From the NCBI RefSeq assembly GCF_900095695.1, contig NZ_FMIQ01000026.1, forward strand, positions 111 to 64,110: a stretch of DNA of 64,000 nt, written 5' to 3'. Below the pieces are notes generated by a model that was not told the origin of the DNA, did no database searches, and was given only the letters and a program-made list of their open reading frames with translations. This DNA comes from Hafnia alvei. Its GTDB lineage: Bacteria > Pseudomonadota > Gammaproteobacteria > Enterobacterales > Enterobacteriaceae. A program made the position numbers and the translations under genes. Below, one piece after another: positions 19,360-27,698 of this stretch (positions are counted from its first letter, which is position 1; each line of letters begins with the position of its first letter).

Positions 19360-20376
19360 TTATTCGGGATAGCCCTGCGGATTCTGTGACTGCCAGCGCC
19401 AGGTGTCTTGCGCCATATCGTCCAGAGTGCGAGTGACGCGCCAGTTGAGGTCTTGGTCTGCGCGGGTTGAATCAGCCCAGTACGCGGCAAGATCGCCTGC
19501 GCGGCGCGGTGCAAAGTGGTAATTCACCGGTTTTCCGCAGGCTTTGCTGAAGGCGTTTACTACTTGCAGCACGCTATAACCAACGCCTGCGCCGAGGTTG
19601 TAAATATGCACGCCAGGTTTGTTTGTCATGACGTTGAGTGCGGCCAAATGACCGTCGGCTAAATCGACCACATGGATGTAATCACGCACACCGGTGCCAT
19701 CTTCGGTTGGATAGTCATTGCCGAAAATAGCCAGAGAATCACGACGACCAACGGCAACCTGAGCGATATACGGCATCAGGTTATTAGGAATGCCTTGTGG
19801 ATCTTCACCCATTAATCCAGATGGATGAGCGCCAACCGGGTTGAAATAGCGCAGCAGGCTAACGCTCCATTCAGGATCGGCTCGGTGCAGATCTTCGAGG
19901 ATCTGTTCAACCATTAATTTGCTGCGGCCATAAGGGCTTGATGGGTTTCCGGTAGGGAAATCTTCAACGTAAGGGATTTTGGGCTGATCGCCATACACGG
20001 TGGCGGAAGAGCTAAAAATCATATTTTTGACATTCGCTTCACGCATTGCTTCCAGCAGAGTTAGCGTACCGCTCACGTTGTTATCGTAGTATTCCAGCGG
20101 TTTTTGCACTGACTCACCCACGGCTTTTAGCCCTGCAAAGTGGATCACCGAGTCAATCTGGTTTTCAGCGAAGATACGGTCAAGCAACAAGCGGTCGCGA
20201 ATGTCGCCTTGATAAAGGGTTGGCGTGTTGCCTGTCAGGATGTGGATGCGTTCCAAAACGCTGGCTTTGCTGTTGCAAAGATTGTCTAAGATGATCGGCG
20301 TATGCCCAGCGGCGATTAACTGTACGCAGGTATGGCTGCCAATGTAACCGCTACCACCAGTAACTAAAACAATCAT
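19360..20376 (-). CDS. galE: UDP-glucose 4-epimerase
   Basis: NAD-dependent short-chain dehydrogenase-like enzyme that interconverts UDP-galactose and UDP-glucose. From ATG 20376 it has 338 residues, the E. coli length. VTGGSGYIGSHT binds NAD; SSSATVYGD and SPYGRSKLMVEQ hold the catalytic Ser and YxxxK. The frame is open eight codons upstream, but family alignment supports MIVLVTGG as the start. The codons for GGSGYIG overlap the internal GalR operator, as in E. coli. Confidence 0.97.
   Translation of the reverse strand: MIVLVTGGSGYIGSHTCVQLIAAGHTPIILDNLCNSKASVLERIHILTGNTPTLYQGDIRDRLLLDRIFAENQIDSVIHFAGLKAVGESVQKPLEYYDNNVSGTLTLLEAMREANVKNMIFSSSATVYGDQPKIPYVEDFPTGNPSSPYGRSKLMVEQILEDLHRADPEWSVSLLRYFNPVGAHPSGLMGEDPQGIPNNLMPYIAQVAVGRRDSLAIFGNDYPTEDGTGVRDYIHVVDLADGHLAALNVMTNKPGVHIYNLGAGVGYSVLQVVNAFSKACGKPVNYHFAPRRAGDLAAYWADSTRADQDLNWRVTRTLDDMAQDTWRWQSQNPQGYPE
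20342..20357 (-). promoter_or_regulatory. GalR/GalS internal operator within galE
   Basis: GTGGTAGCGGTTACAT on the minus strand matches the E. coli gal OI sequence and lies inside the first codons of galE in the same relative place. Confidence 0.85.
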
Positions 20377-20453
20377 GATTCGCTCCTTTGGAACATTCAA
20401 TACAGTAAAGGTAGCATGAGAAAACCGTGAAAAAGGTGATCTATGCTAAATAA

Positions 20454-20469
20454 ATGGAATCGTTTACAC
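20454..20469 (-). promoter_or_regulatory. GalR/GalS external operator of gal
   Basis: GTGTAAACGATTCCAT on the minus strand matches E. coli gal OE at 15 of 16 bases. Its centre is 112 bp from the internal operator, almost the E. coli spacing (about 113 bp), so the repression loop around the promoter is preserved. Confidence 0.85.
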
Positions 20470-20554
20470 GACAATGCAAATGGCTTAGATTCCGATAAAG
20501 GTCTATTGTGCGGCGTGACAAGGCTGTCTGCAAGTTCAGATAAATCGAGAATGT

Positions 20555-20570
20555 GTGGTAGCGGTTACAC
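20555..20570. promoter_or_regulatory. Third GalR-type operator upstream of gal
   Basis: GTGGTAGCGGTTACAC fits the GalR consensus GTGKAANCGNTTNCAC closely and resembles OI. Its centre lies 101 bp upstream of the external operator. E. coli gal has only two operators, so this is an extra site. Confidence 0.75.
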
Positions 20571-20645
20571 TGCGGAGAATGCAAAATTTGAGTGATTAAA
20601 ATAGGGCCTTCTGGCGAAGACCCGTGAGGCCGATTAATTTAATAA

Positions 20646-21461
20646 TTATGCGTGATACATCGGATAGGTAAAGAACAAGAGGTGAATGATGTTCAGCGCA
20701 AAGTGGAAAAGAGTCGCTACCCATAGCCGACCGCTCCACATCCACGCCAGACCATAAATCACCCCCGCTAATCCGGCAAAAATCACCATCAGCCAGCCGC
20801 CGGCAAAATGCGCTAAGCCGAAAATAACCGCCGTAATCAACAGCGCGGGAAGATGGCCTAACCAGCCGCTGAGACGTTGCTGTAGATAGCCACGAAAGAG
20901 CGCTTCTTCTGCCAAAGAGACGAAGAACAGATTAGCCAGTGCAAATTGCCATAGCCACGCGGGCTGGTGAAGTTCAATCCGCAAGCCGCCAAGCGCCACG
21001 GCAATAAGTAATAAAGCTGGAACGCTAATGCCAAGCACTACCCACTGCCAAACTGGGCGTGAGGCGGCGATCGGCGTGCGGAATAACGTCGGCAGCGCAA
21101 GTAAGAGAATAAAAGGAACCAGCGCTTTGTCGAAGTTGTAGTACATCGAAAATGGCGCGCTGTGTGGACCGGCAATCACTTTGTCGAGAATTTTAGGATT
21201 ATTGAAGCCGGGCACCATGTGCAGAAACAGCACGATTGCGGCTAACACCAATAAGATTTCGCTGTTGAATCCGCCTTTTTGCTGATGTTCCCAACGATAG
21301 CGGGCTAGCCCAGCAAGAATGACAACGGCCATAAAGGCTAAAGCATTAAAATTAAGAATGCCTTGGCTGAACGCCAGCGCTGTAGCAGAAAGAAGTAAAA
21401 AAGCGGATAGCTGTCGTTGAAACGAAAGCACGGCTAAGGAAGCGGCTAGAGCACCCCACAT
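20646..21461 (-). CDS. CPBP family intramembrane metalloprotease
   Basis: A 271-residue polytopic inner-membrane protein with about eight hydrophobic segments. The CPBP/Abi signature is complete: EEALFRGYLQQRL (around residues 182-194), FGLAHFAGGW (around 213-222) and LFHFALNIIHL (around 251-261). The substrate is unknown. Codon use and base composition look like the surroundings, in contrast to the AT-rich CPBP gene at 4.5-5.2 kb. It stands alone between gal and modF. Confidence 0.9.
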   Translation of the reverse strand: MWGALAASLAVLSFQRQLSAFLLLSATALAFSQGILNFNALAFMAVVILAGLARYRWEHQQKGGFNSEILLVLAAIVLFLHMVPGFNNPKILDKVIAGPHSAPFSMYYNFDKALVPFILLLALPTLFRTPIAASRPVWQWVVLGISVPALLLIAVALGGLRIELHQPAWLWQFALANLFFVSLAEEALFRGYLQQRLSGWLGHLPALLITAVIFGLAHFAGGWLMVIFAGLAGVIYGLAWMWSGRLWVATLFHFALNIIHLLFFTYPMYHA

Positions 21462-21588
21462 AGATATTCCCTTATGTTTTATATTTAAGCTCGAATGATA
21501 ACACAGAGAAATTAGTTAACTGCTCTGAGAAGCGGGCTTTAAGATAAGTAAAGCCCTGTAGAGAGAGGCAAAGCGGATGAGCAGGGCG

Positions 21589-23055
21589 TTATAAACGATC
21601 GGTTTGGTAGCGATAGGTATCGCCTTCAGCGACAAACGTCAGGCGGTGGGTTATGCACTCGGGAGCATCTTCTGCGTGATGAGAAACAAACAGCAGCTGG
21701 CTATTGCCATCGGTCATCAGAATATCAATCCAGTGTTTAACCAGTTGGCGGTTAATGGGATCAAGTCCTTGTAATGGCTCATCTAAAATCAGCAATGCGG
21801 GATGTTTCACTAACGCACGGGCGATCAGCGCCAAACGTTGTTGACCCCATGAGAGATCGTGGAAAGGATGATGACTCAGCGCCTGCATGCCCAGCATCTC
21901 TAGCCACTGATCGGTTAGTTTTTCCTGCCTGTCAGACGTGGCCTGATAAATACCAATGGAATCTAAAAAGCCAGACAAAATGACGTTACGCAAGCTGATG
22001 CTAACGCGATATTCCAGATGCAGGTTGCTGCTCACGTAGCCAATGTGTTTTTTGATATCCCAAATGGTTTCACCGCTGCCGCGACGACGGCCAAACAACG
22101 TGAGATCGTTGCTATATCCCTGTGGGTGATCGCCGGTGATCAGGCTGAGCAGCGTAGATTTACCTGCGCCGTTGGGGCCGACGATCTGCCAATGCTGTTG
22201 AGGATCAACCTGCCAATCAAGATGGTTGAGAATGGGGCGATCGTTATAGTGAACGCAGCCATTTTTAAGCATGATACGCGGCTGATCGAGAGGTAATCGA
22301 TCTGGTTGACGAGGATCTTCGGTTTCAGGTAATTGCATATCTGCAAGGCTTTCGCTGTGAGCTAACTGCGCGACTAACGTTTGTGATAAGACATCTAAGC
22401 GGTTACCGACGAGGGTGAGCTCGCATTCAGCCAGCACGCCAACGTGCTCAACAAAATCGGGGATATCATCAAACCGGTTGAGTATTAAAACTGTTGTTAC
22501 TCCCTGTGCGTTTAGCGTTTGTAATATCTGTGCTAATTGCGCACGTGAGTTAACGTCTAATCCATCAAAGGGCTCGTCCAACACCAGTAAATCAGGCTGA
22601 CTCATCAGCGTTTGGCACAGCAAAGCTTTGCGGGTTTCACCGGTTGAAAGATATTTAAAGCGGCGGTCTAGCAATGGTTCAATGCCAAACTGTGCGGCTA
22701 ATTGTTGGCAGCGTTTTGAATCTTTAACTTCAGACTGAATAATTTCGGCGGTAGTACGACCAGTATCATCTTCGCCTTCGCTGAGCATGTCGGTGTTATT
22801 ACGCTGCCATTCGTCGCTGAGCAGTTTTTGAAGCTGCTCGAAAGAGAGCCGGATAGGGTGGGAAAATGACGACGTTGCTTCGCCATTAAGCTGTGGTAAG
22901 TCCTGCGTAAGGGCTCGCGCCAGCGCTGATTTTCCACTGCCGTTTGCGCCCACAAACGCCCAGCTTTCGCCAGAATGAAGGGTGAGTTCAGGTAAAAAAA
23001 GCGTCCGAGTATCGCCGAGGCGAAAACGGGCTTGGCTAAAGCTTAATGAGGTCAT
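21589..23055 (-). CDS. modF: ModF, tandem ABC ATPase of the molybdate region
   Basis: A cytoplasmic protein of 488 residues (E. coli 490) with two ABC ATPase domains in one chain. Domain 1 has Walker A GANGSGKSAL and signature LSTGETRKALLC with Walker B LLVLDEPFDGL; domain 2 has GPNGAGKSTL, signature LSWGQQRLALIARAL and LLILDEPLQGLDP. No membrane segments are present. Its exact role is unsettled, but it is linked to molybdate transport by co-location and co-regulation with modE. It lies downstream of modE on the same strand with a 156-bp gap. Confidence 0.95.
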   Translation of the reverse strand: MTSLSFSQARFRLGDTRTLFLPELTLHSGESWAFVGANGSGKSALARALTQDLPQLNGEATSSFSHPIRLSFEQLQKLLSDEWQRNNTDMLSEGEDDTGRTTAEIIQSEVKDSKRCQQLAAQFGIEPLLDRRFKYLSTGETRKALLCQTLMSQPDLLVLDEPFDGLDVNSRAQLAQILQTLNAQGVTTVLILNRFDDIPDFVEHVGVLAECELTLVGNRLDVLSQTLVAQLAHSESLADMQLPETEDPRQPDRLPLDQPRIMLKNGCVHYNDRPILNHLDWQVDPQQHWQIVGPNGAGKSTLLSLITGDHPQGYSNDLTLFGRRRGSGETIWDIKKHIGYVSSNLHLEYRVSISLRNVILSGFLDSIGIYQATSDRQEKLTDQWLEMLGMQALSHHPFHDLSWGQQRLALIARALVKHPALLILDEPLQGLDPINRQLVKHWIDILMTDGNSQLLFVSHHAEDAPECITHRLTFVAEGDTYRYQTDRL

Positions 23056-23211
23056 ACTGCATGCGGCTCCCTAAAAAGTTTTCAGCTATTAGGGATAATG
23101 AGTGCGTCGTAGGGTGTCAAGGCTAGCAGCGAGAGATTTCATACGAAAGAACTATAACGGTGCGATATCCCTCCGATTAAAGAGGGAGCGCTATTTTATC
23201 GGTATCGGCGT

Positions 23212-24012
23212 TTAAGCTAAGGTGGCCAAAATCACCTGATCGGCGTTGAACTGAGCCGTTACCGTTTTACCTAAGCTCAGTTTTAGATGGGCCATAGTTT
23301 GATTATCAACGGTAGAACAGAGCGTAACACCGCCGTCGAGCTGTACCAACACTTCGCTGTTTTCAGCACCCGACTGAATGTGGCTCACTTTGCCGGTTAA
23401 GTTGTTATCGGCAGCATGGGCGAGTGCGGCATCGGTGGTTAGTTTCACCCACGGGGCTTTGATTAACACCAACACTTCTTTACCGGGTGATAACGCTAAA
23501 CGTTCGGCGCTTTGTTCCGTGATGGCGGCGTGCAGTAAGGTTTTCCCATCGGCGAGCAGTACGCTGATGTGCTGCTGTACCTGCTGGTGGTCGCGTTCGG
23601 TGACGGTACCAAAAAACTGATTACGGACGCTGGTTTGTAAGGAGAAACGCGCGATAGCAGCCAGTAGGCTATCCAATGGAAGATCGTCTTTGTTTAGCAC
23701 GTCGAACGCTTTTTGCTGGATCTGCCCAAGCAGGTCGTAAAGAGCAATGAGACGTTCGCCATAGCGGGTGATTTTGGCACCGCCGCCGCCTTTACCGCCG
23801 GTTGCGCGATCGACCAACGATTCTTCGGAAAGCTGGTTCATCTCATTCACGGCATCCCAAGCGCTTTTATAGCTGATCCCAGCGAGCTTTGCGCCTTGAC
23901 TGATTGAACCGGTATGGCGGACCTGTTTGAGTAATTCAATCCGACGCGGATCGGCAAACAGGCGTTGCTGGAGTTTTAGCGTCAGTAAAATTTCGGCTTG
24001 CATAGGGTTCAT
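23212..24012 (-). CDS. modE: Molybdate-dependent transcriptional regulator
   Basis: Dimeric regulator that binds molybdate and represses modABC while activating molybdenum-enzyme genes. The 266 residues (E. coli 262) have an N-terminal winged HTH (RHTGSISQGAKLAGISYKSAWDAVNEM, about 27-54), a glycine-rich wing (GGKGGGGAKITRYGERL), and two C-terminal Mop/TOBE repeats (from about 125 and 200) that bind the oxyanion. It is divergent from acrZ and modABC, as in E. coli. Confidence 0.96.
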   Translation of the reverse strand: MNPMQAEILLTLKLQQRLFADPRRIELLKQVRHTGSISQGAKLAGISYKSAWDAVNEMNQLSEESLVDRATGGKGGGGAKITRYGERLIALYDLLGQIQQKAFDVLNKDDLPLDSLLAAIARFSLQTSVRNQFFGTVTERDHQQVQQHISVLLADGKTLLHAAITEQSAERLALSPGKEVLVLIKAPWVKLTTDAALAHAADNNLTGKVSHIQSGAENSEVLVQLDGGVTLCSTVDNQTMAHLKLSLGKTVTAQFNADQVILATLA

Positions 24013-24208
24013 CCTTCACAGGTTATGCTTTCATTTTCGCTGATAACGGCCCTAAGACGCAAACCGCATGTGTGAATAACTTCAGACCGCACATTTAGGG
24101 CGTACAATTTGCGCTAAGCTGTTTAATATATGCGGCGAGATTCTGTATTATGAGTCAGTATGAGATAGTGTGGCTGAATTGCTGCAACCAACACTGAGTG
24201 AGGCTGTT

Positions 24209-24358
24209 ATGTTGGAATTATTAAAGAGTCTGGTTTTTGCTGCAATCATGGTTCCCGTGGTTATGGCTGCCATTCTTGGCTTGATTTATGGCTTGGGAGA
24301 GGTGTTTAACATTGTCTCCGGCGTTGGTCATTCTGATGAAAAACGTTCTAATCACTAA
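24209..24358 (+). CDS. acrZ: AcrZ, small membrane partner of the AcrAB-TolC pump
   Basis: A 49-residue inner-membrane peptide that binds AcrB and changes its drug spectrum. It reads as E. coli AcrZ nearly throughout ([19 protein letters not shown]... then [13 protein letters not shown]), a single hydrophobic helix with a polar tail. ATG 24209 fits the E. coli start; GTGAGG lies upstream. The position between modE and modA is conserved. It ends in a strong terminator, so it is separate from modABC. Confidence 0.96.
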   Translation: MLELLKSLVFAAIMVPVVMAAILGLIYGLGEVFNIVSGVGHSDEKRSNH

Positions 24359-24377
24359 AACGTGATATTTTTTATTA

Positions 24378-24407
24378 AACGCCCAGCGATGATTGCTGGG
24401 CGTTTTT
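24378..24407 (+). terminator. Terminator of acrZ
   Basis: AACGCCCAGC/GCTGGGCGTT, a 10-bp stem with a 7-nt loop, is followed by a T-run. Confidence 0.93.
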
Positions 24408-24499
24408 GTTTGAGACGCTGCAAACTTTTTCAATAAATCAAACCCACTTCATGTTTACCGCTATCGTGCTGATATTGTCAGTGACACTGGCGTTGTCTG

Positions 24500-24523
24500 C
24501 GTCATATAATCAAATACATAACG
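24500..24523 (+). promoter_or_regulatory. ModE operator of modABC
   Basis: CGTCATATA-N6-TACATAACG closely resembles the ModE palindrome CGnTATATA-N6-TATATAACG and lies 34 bp before modA, where ModE-molybdate represses. Confidence 0.8.
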
Positions 24524-24556
24524 TATGGGCATCACATCATTTTAATGGGGTCACTG

Positions 24557-25324
24557 ATGAAAGCATGGAATAAGTTGGTTGTAGGTACCGTTCTGGCCGT
24601 TGGCGTAAGTCAGGTTGCTATCGCGCAAGAAAAAGTTACCGTATTTGCGGCGGCGTCCTTAACTAACGCATTGCAGGATATTGCGGCACAGTATGAAAAA
24701 GGAAAAGACGTAAAAGTTGTTTCTTCCTTTGCTTCTTCTTCCACGCTTGCACGCCAAATTGACCAAGGCGCTCCAGCAGACCTCTTCATCTCTGCAGACC
24801 AACAGTGGATGGATTTCGCGATTGATAAAAAAGCGATGGTTGCCGATACCCGTATCACGCTGTTGGGCAACGAATTGGTGTTGGTCGCTGCGAAAGATAG
24901 CAAAATCGACAAAGTAAATATCGACAAAAAAACTGATTGGAAAGCATTGCTGAACGGTGGTCGTTTGGCGGTGGGCGATCCTGATCATGTGCCTGCAGGC
25001 ATCTATGCGAAAGAAGCATTACAGAAACTGGGCGCGTGGGATGAGTTATCTCCACTCATGGCGCGTGCTAACGATGTGCGCGCGGCGCTGGCTCTGGTTG
25101 AACGCGATGAAGCACCTTTAGGTATCGTTTACGGTTCTGATGCCGTTGCGAGCAAAAAAGTGAAGGTTGTTGGTATTTTCCCAGCGGATTCGCATAAGCC
25201 TGTTGAATACCCAATGGCCATTGTGAAAGACAAACAAACGCCTGCGGTGAAGGCATTTTATGACTATCTGCGCACGCCGGAAGCCGCGGCTATCTTCACC
25301 CGTTATGGATTTACCCCGCGCTAA
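24557..25324 (+). CDS. modA: Molybdate ABC transporter periplasmic binding protein
   Basis: High-affinity molybdate/tungstate receptor. The protein has 255 residues (E. coli 257) with a signal peptide ending near VAIAQ. VTVFAAASLTNALQDI and SSFASSSTLARQIDQGAPADLFISAD carry the serines that coordinate the oxyanion, and LAVGDPDHVPAGIYAKEALQ is typical. ATG 24557 follows GGGG by six bases; an ATG four codons earlier is possible. The stop overlaps the modB start by 1 nt. Confidence 0.96.
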   Translation: MKAWNKLVVGTVLAVGVSQVAIAQEKVTVFAAASLTNALQDIAAQYEKGKDVKVVSSFASSSTLARQIDQGAPADLFISADQQWMDFAIDKKAMVADTRITLLGNELVLVAAKDSKIDKVNIDKKTDWKALLNGGRLAVGDPDHVPAGIYAKEALQKLGAWDELSPLMARANDVRAALALVERDEAPLGIVYGSDAVASKKVKVVGIFPADSHKPVEYPMAIVKDKQTPAVKAFYDYLRTPEAAAIFTRYGFTPR

Positions 25325-26013
25325 TGTTTCTGAGTGCATATGAGTGGGAAGCGGTCGTCCTGAGCCTACAGGTTGCAGGAACGGCCGTTATCTTTAGTCT
25401 TCCCGTCGGTATTTTCACTGCTTGGGTGCTGGTGCGCTGCAATTTCCCCGGCAAATCCCTGCTTGATAGCATTATTCACCTGCCGTTGGTTTTACCTCCG
25501 GTCGTTATTGGCTATTTATTATTAATCGGCATGGGTCGTAAGGGCGTGATTGGTGCGTGGCTTTATGACTGGTTCGGTTTTAGCTTCAGTTTTAGCTGGC
25601 ATGGTGCGGCATTAGCCTCGGCGGTGGTGGCTTTTCCACTGATGGTGCGTGCGATTCGTCTCGCTTTGGCTGCGGTTGATTCTAAGCTAGAACAGGCTGC
25701 ACGCACGTTAGGCGCTAACCCATGGAAGGTGTTTTTCACCATTACTCTACCGCTTTCGTTCCCTGGCATTCTCGCCGGAACCGTGCTGGCATTTGCTCGT
25801 TCTCTGGGGGAATTTGGCGCAACGATCACCTTTGTGTCGAATATTCCTGGCGAAACCCGAACGATTCCTCTGGCGATGTATACCCTAATTGAAACGCCGG
25901 GCGCAGAAGCGGATGCTGCTCGCCTGTGTGCCATTGCGATTGTTTTATCTTTGGTTTCATTGCTGCTGTCTGAATGGCTGGCACGATGGAGCCAGAAGCG
26001 GTTAGGAGGCTAA
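25324..26013 (+). CDS. modB: Molybdate ABC transporter permease
   Basis: Inner-membrane channel subunit of ModA2B2C. The length of 229 residues equals E. coli ModB. About five to six membrane helices are visible, with the EAA coupling loop [27 protein letters not shown] contacting ModC. ATG 25324 overlaps the modA stop codon, so translation is coupled. Confidence 0.96.
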   Translation: MFLSAYEWEAVVLSLQVAGTAVIFSLPVGIFTAWVLVRCNFPGKSLLDSIIHLPLVLPPVVIGYLLLIGMGRKGVIGAWLYDWFGFSFSFSWHGAALASAVVAFPLMVRAIRLALAAVDSKLEQAARTLGANPWKVFFTITLPLSFPGILAGTVLAFARSLGEFGATITFVSNIPGETRTIPLAMYTLIETPGAEADAARLCAIAIVLSLVSLLLSEWLARWSQKRLGG

Positions 26014-26018
26014 GACGC

Positions 26019-27077
26019 ATGCTAGAACTTGATATACATCAGCGCCTTGGCGATTTGAATCTTGACGTTAAAGCAACGCTACCCTCAAAGGGTATTACGG
26101 CTATTTTTGGATTATCCGGCGCGGGAAAAACATCGCTTATTAATGTGATTGGTGGGCTGACTCGTCCGCAAAAAGGGTCTGTTGTGCTCAATGGCAGGGC
26201 ATTAGTCGACACTGCGCGTCGTATTTGTTTACCGCCGGAAAAGCGCCGCATTGGCTATGTTTTTCAGGATGCGCGCTTATTTCCCCATTATCGCGTGCGT
26301 GGAAATCTGGAATACGGCATGGCTGCGTCGATGCGTTCACAGTTTGATAACATTGTTCAACTGCTGGGTATTGAAGCGTTGCTAGACCGCTTTCCGTTTA
26401 GCTTGTCGGGTGGTGAAAAGCAACGCGTAGCAATCGGGCGAGCATTGTTAACGGCTCCCGAAGTTTTGCTGATGGACGAGCCTCTGGCTTCGCTAGATGT
26501 ACCGCGTAAACGAGAGCTTCTACCGTATCTAGAGCGCTTGGCGCAAGACGTGAATATCCCCATCCTTTATGTTAGCCATAGCATGGATGAAATTTTGCGC
26601 TTGGCAGAATATGTGCTGTTGCTTGACCAAGGCCAAGTCCGCGCGTTTGGCGAACTTGAAGAGGTTTGGGCGAGCAGTGCGTTACGTCCTTGGCTGCAAA
26701 AGGAAGAGCAGAGCAGCGTGCTCAATGTCAGCGTGTTAAAGCATCATGAGCACTATGCCATGACGGCATTATCGCTGGGTGAGCAGCATATTTGGGTTGG
26801 GAAACTCGATGTTGCGCCGCATAGCCAACTGCGTATCCGTATTAATGCTGCGGATGTATCGTTAGTTTTAGAACCTCCTGCGTCGACGAGCATTCGTAAT
26901 ATTTTGACCGCAACGGTTGCCGAGTGTTTGGATGTCGACGAGCAAGTGGAAGTAAAGCTATCGGTGGGAGAGGCGATTTTATGGGCGCGAATCACTCCGT
27001 GGGCACGTGATGACCTCGATATTCATGTAGGCCAAAAGCTGTATGCGCAGATTAAAAGTGTGTCGATCAGTCGTTAA
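26019..27077 (+). CDS. modC: Molybdate ABC transporter ATPase
   Basis: Energy-coupling subunit of the molybdate importer. From ATG 26019 the protein has 352 residues, the E. coli length. Walker [11 protein letters not shown], signature [15 protein letters not shown], Walker [13 protein letters not shown] and switch histidine YVSHSMDE are present, followed by a C-terminal TOBE/Mop domain (about 290-352) that can sense molybdate. AGGAGG lies nine bases upstream; the frame is open into modB but that is not supported. Confidence 0.97.
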   Translation: MLELDIHQRLGDLNLDVKATLPSKGITAIFGLSGAGKTSLINVIGGLTRPQKGSVVLNGRALVDTARRICLPPEKRRIGYVFQDARLFPHYRVRGNLEYGMAASMRSQFDNIVQLLGIEALLDRFPFSLSGGEKQRVAIGRALLTAPEVLLMDEPLASLDVPRKRELLPYLERLAQDVNIPILYVSHSMDEILRLAEYVLLLDQGQVRAFGELEEVWASSALRPWLQKEEQSSVLNVSVLKHHEHYAMTALSLGEQHIWVGKLDVAPHSQLRIRINAADVSLVLEPPASTSIRNILTATVAECLDVDEQVEVKLSVGEAILWARITPWARDDLDIHVGQKLYAQIKSVSISR

Positions 27078-27095
27078 TATCCGCAGGTAAATAAA

Positions 27096-27127
27096 ACAAA
27101 AAACTCCGCCTTGTGCGGAGTTTTTTG
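27096..27127. terminator. Bidirectional terminator after modC
   Basis: ACTCCGC/GCGGAGT with CTTGT loop is flanked by a long A-run and a T-run, so it can end modC on the plus strand and the predicted Orz RNA on the minus strand. Confidence 0.92.
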
Positions 27128-27171
27128 TTTATGCGCCTAACGGTTGGTTGCCGAAGGCGAAAAATGTACGA

Positions 27172-27206
27172 CACGATCACCCTAACGAGAAGAGTATAGC
27201 GACAGG
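27172..27206. repeat. Repeat copy A (antitoxin side)
   Basis: CACGATCACCCTAAC (27172-27186) and GCGACAGG (27199-27206) recur at 27386-27400 and 27417-27424, the first with one A-to-G change. In RNA that change gives a G-U wobble, so all 15 positions can pair between antitoxin and toxin mRNA. Confidence 0.8.
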
Positions 27207-27282
27207 TTCAGGCCATCTGCAATACGTGAATAACTTAAGATAGTTGTAAGTTTGTCGAAATATACAGAGGTTAATAACTGTA

Positions 27283-27312
27283 TATATAATCAGTATTGTT
27301 AGGGGGTGCCAA
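27283..27312. promoter_or_regulatory. Overlapping divergent promoters of the Zor/Orz locus
   Basis: Minus strand: TTGGCA (27312-27307), an 18-bp spacer, TATATA (27288-27283) for the antitoxin RNA. Plus strand: TATAAT at 27285-27290 for the toxin mRNA, with a start near 27297; its -35 is weak. The two -10 elements overlap, so the promoters may exclude each other. Confidence 0.6.
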
Positions 27313-27385
27313 TGCGGATGGAAAAGATTTCTTAAGTCCTAGCTGGAACAGGTGGTGCTGGCCAGTGCCTTGGCTTGGAGTATGG

Positions 27386-27424
27386 CACGATCGCCCTAAC
27401 ATGTGATCCCAGCGTGGCGACAGG
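27386..27424 (+). repeat. Repeat copy B in the toxin mRNA leader (antitoxin target)
   Basis: Second copy of the split repeat, inside the predicted 180-nt 5' leader of the toxin mRNA. Its CCCTAAC (27394-27400) and GGCAC (27384-27388) can also pair with GTTAGGG (27298-27304) and GTGCC (27306-27310) at the very 5' end of the same mRNA, giving a long-range closed form. Confidence 0.75.
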
Positions 27425-27478
27425 CAATGTAAAGGTAAGTCATGCAGGCGTCATGCTCCTGATGCAGGGAGCAAACGG

Positions 27479-27565
27479 ATGAGTCTATTATCAGCGATAA
27501 TTGTTGTTTTAGAGTTCGTGGTCGCAGCGATGCGGCTGATTAGACTGCTGTTCAATGATATTTAA
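27479..27565 (+). CDS. Zor-like type I toxin, 28-residue membrane peptide
   Basis: A short frame with ATG at 27479 and AGGGAG seven bases upstream encodes 28 residues: MSLLSAIIVVLEFVVAA, then MRLIRLLFNDI. The pattern of a hydrophobic stretch with one Glu, then Arg and an LxRLL end, resembles E. coli ZorO (core LIAVLELLVALLRLIDLL). Such peptides insert in the inner membrane and depolarise it. The long structured leader, the divergent small RNA with complementary repeat, and a terminator just behind fit a type I toxin-antitoxin locus. The family call rests on remembered ZorO sequence, not a search. Confidence 0.8.
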   Translation: MSLLSAIIVVLEFVVAAMRLIRLLFNDI

Positions 27566-27593
27566 AAGCAGCAAACTAAAACGTAGCTAAGGT

Positions 27594-27620
27594 GTGAGGG
27601 AATACACCTCCCTCACCCTT
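27594..27620 (+). terminator. Terminator of the Zor-like toxin mRNA
   Basis: GTGAGGG/CCCTCAC, a 7-bp stem with a 9-nt loop, lies 29 bp after the toxin stop. The T-run is short (CCCTTT). Confidence 0.65.
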
Positions 27621-27626
27621 TAACAT

Positions 27627-27670
27627 CGGTTGACTCGAAACGGTTCACTCGAATACGGTTGGCTCGAATA
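27627..27670. repeat. Three tandem 14/15-bp repeats
   Basis: Units CGGTTGACTCGAAA, CGGTTCACTCGAATA and CGGTTGGCTCGAATA follow each other directly between the toxin terminator and the end of ybhA. Function unknown. Confidence 0.7.
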
Positions 27671-27698
27671 GATATCTTGCTGAGACGGCTGAATGAAA

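Larger units (their letters stand above)
27096..27276 (-). ncRNA. Predicted Orz-type antitoxin small RNA
   Basis: Predicted minus-strand RNA of about 180 nt, from the promoter at 27312-27283 to the bidirectional terminator at 27127-27096. It contains the complement of repeat copy A (27172-27206). Because copy A recurs in the toxin mRNA as copy B (27386-27424), this RNA can pair with that mRNA in trans. In the characterised Zor-Orz systems the antitoxin is likewise encoded divergently from the toxin. The ends are predicted only. Confidence 0.6.

Noticed and set aside
20420..20450. CRP site in the gal promoter
   Set aside because: The segment aligns with the E. coli CRP position, but the half-sites are too degenerate to call by eye.
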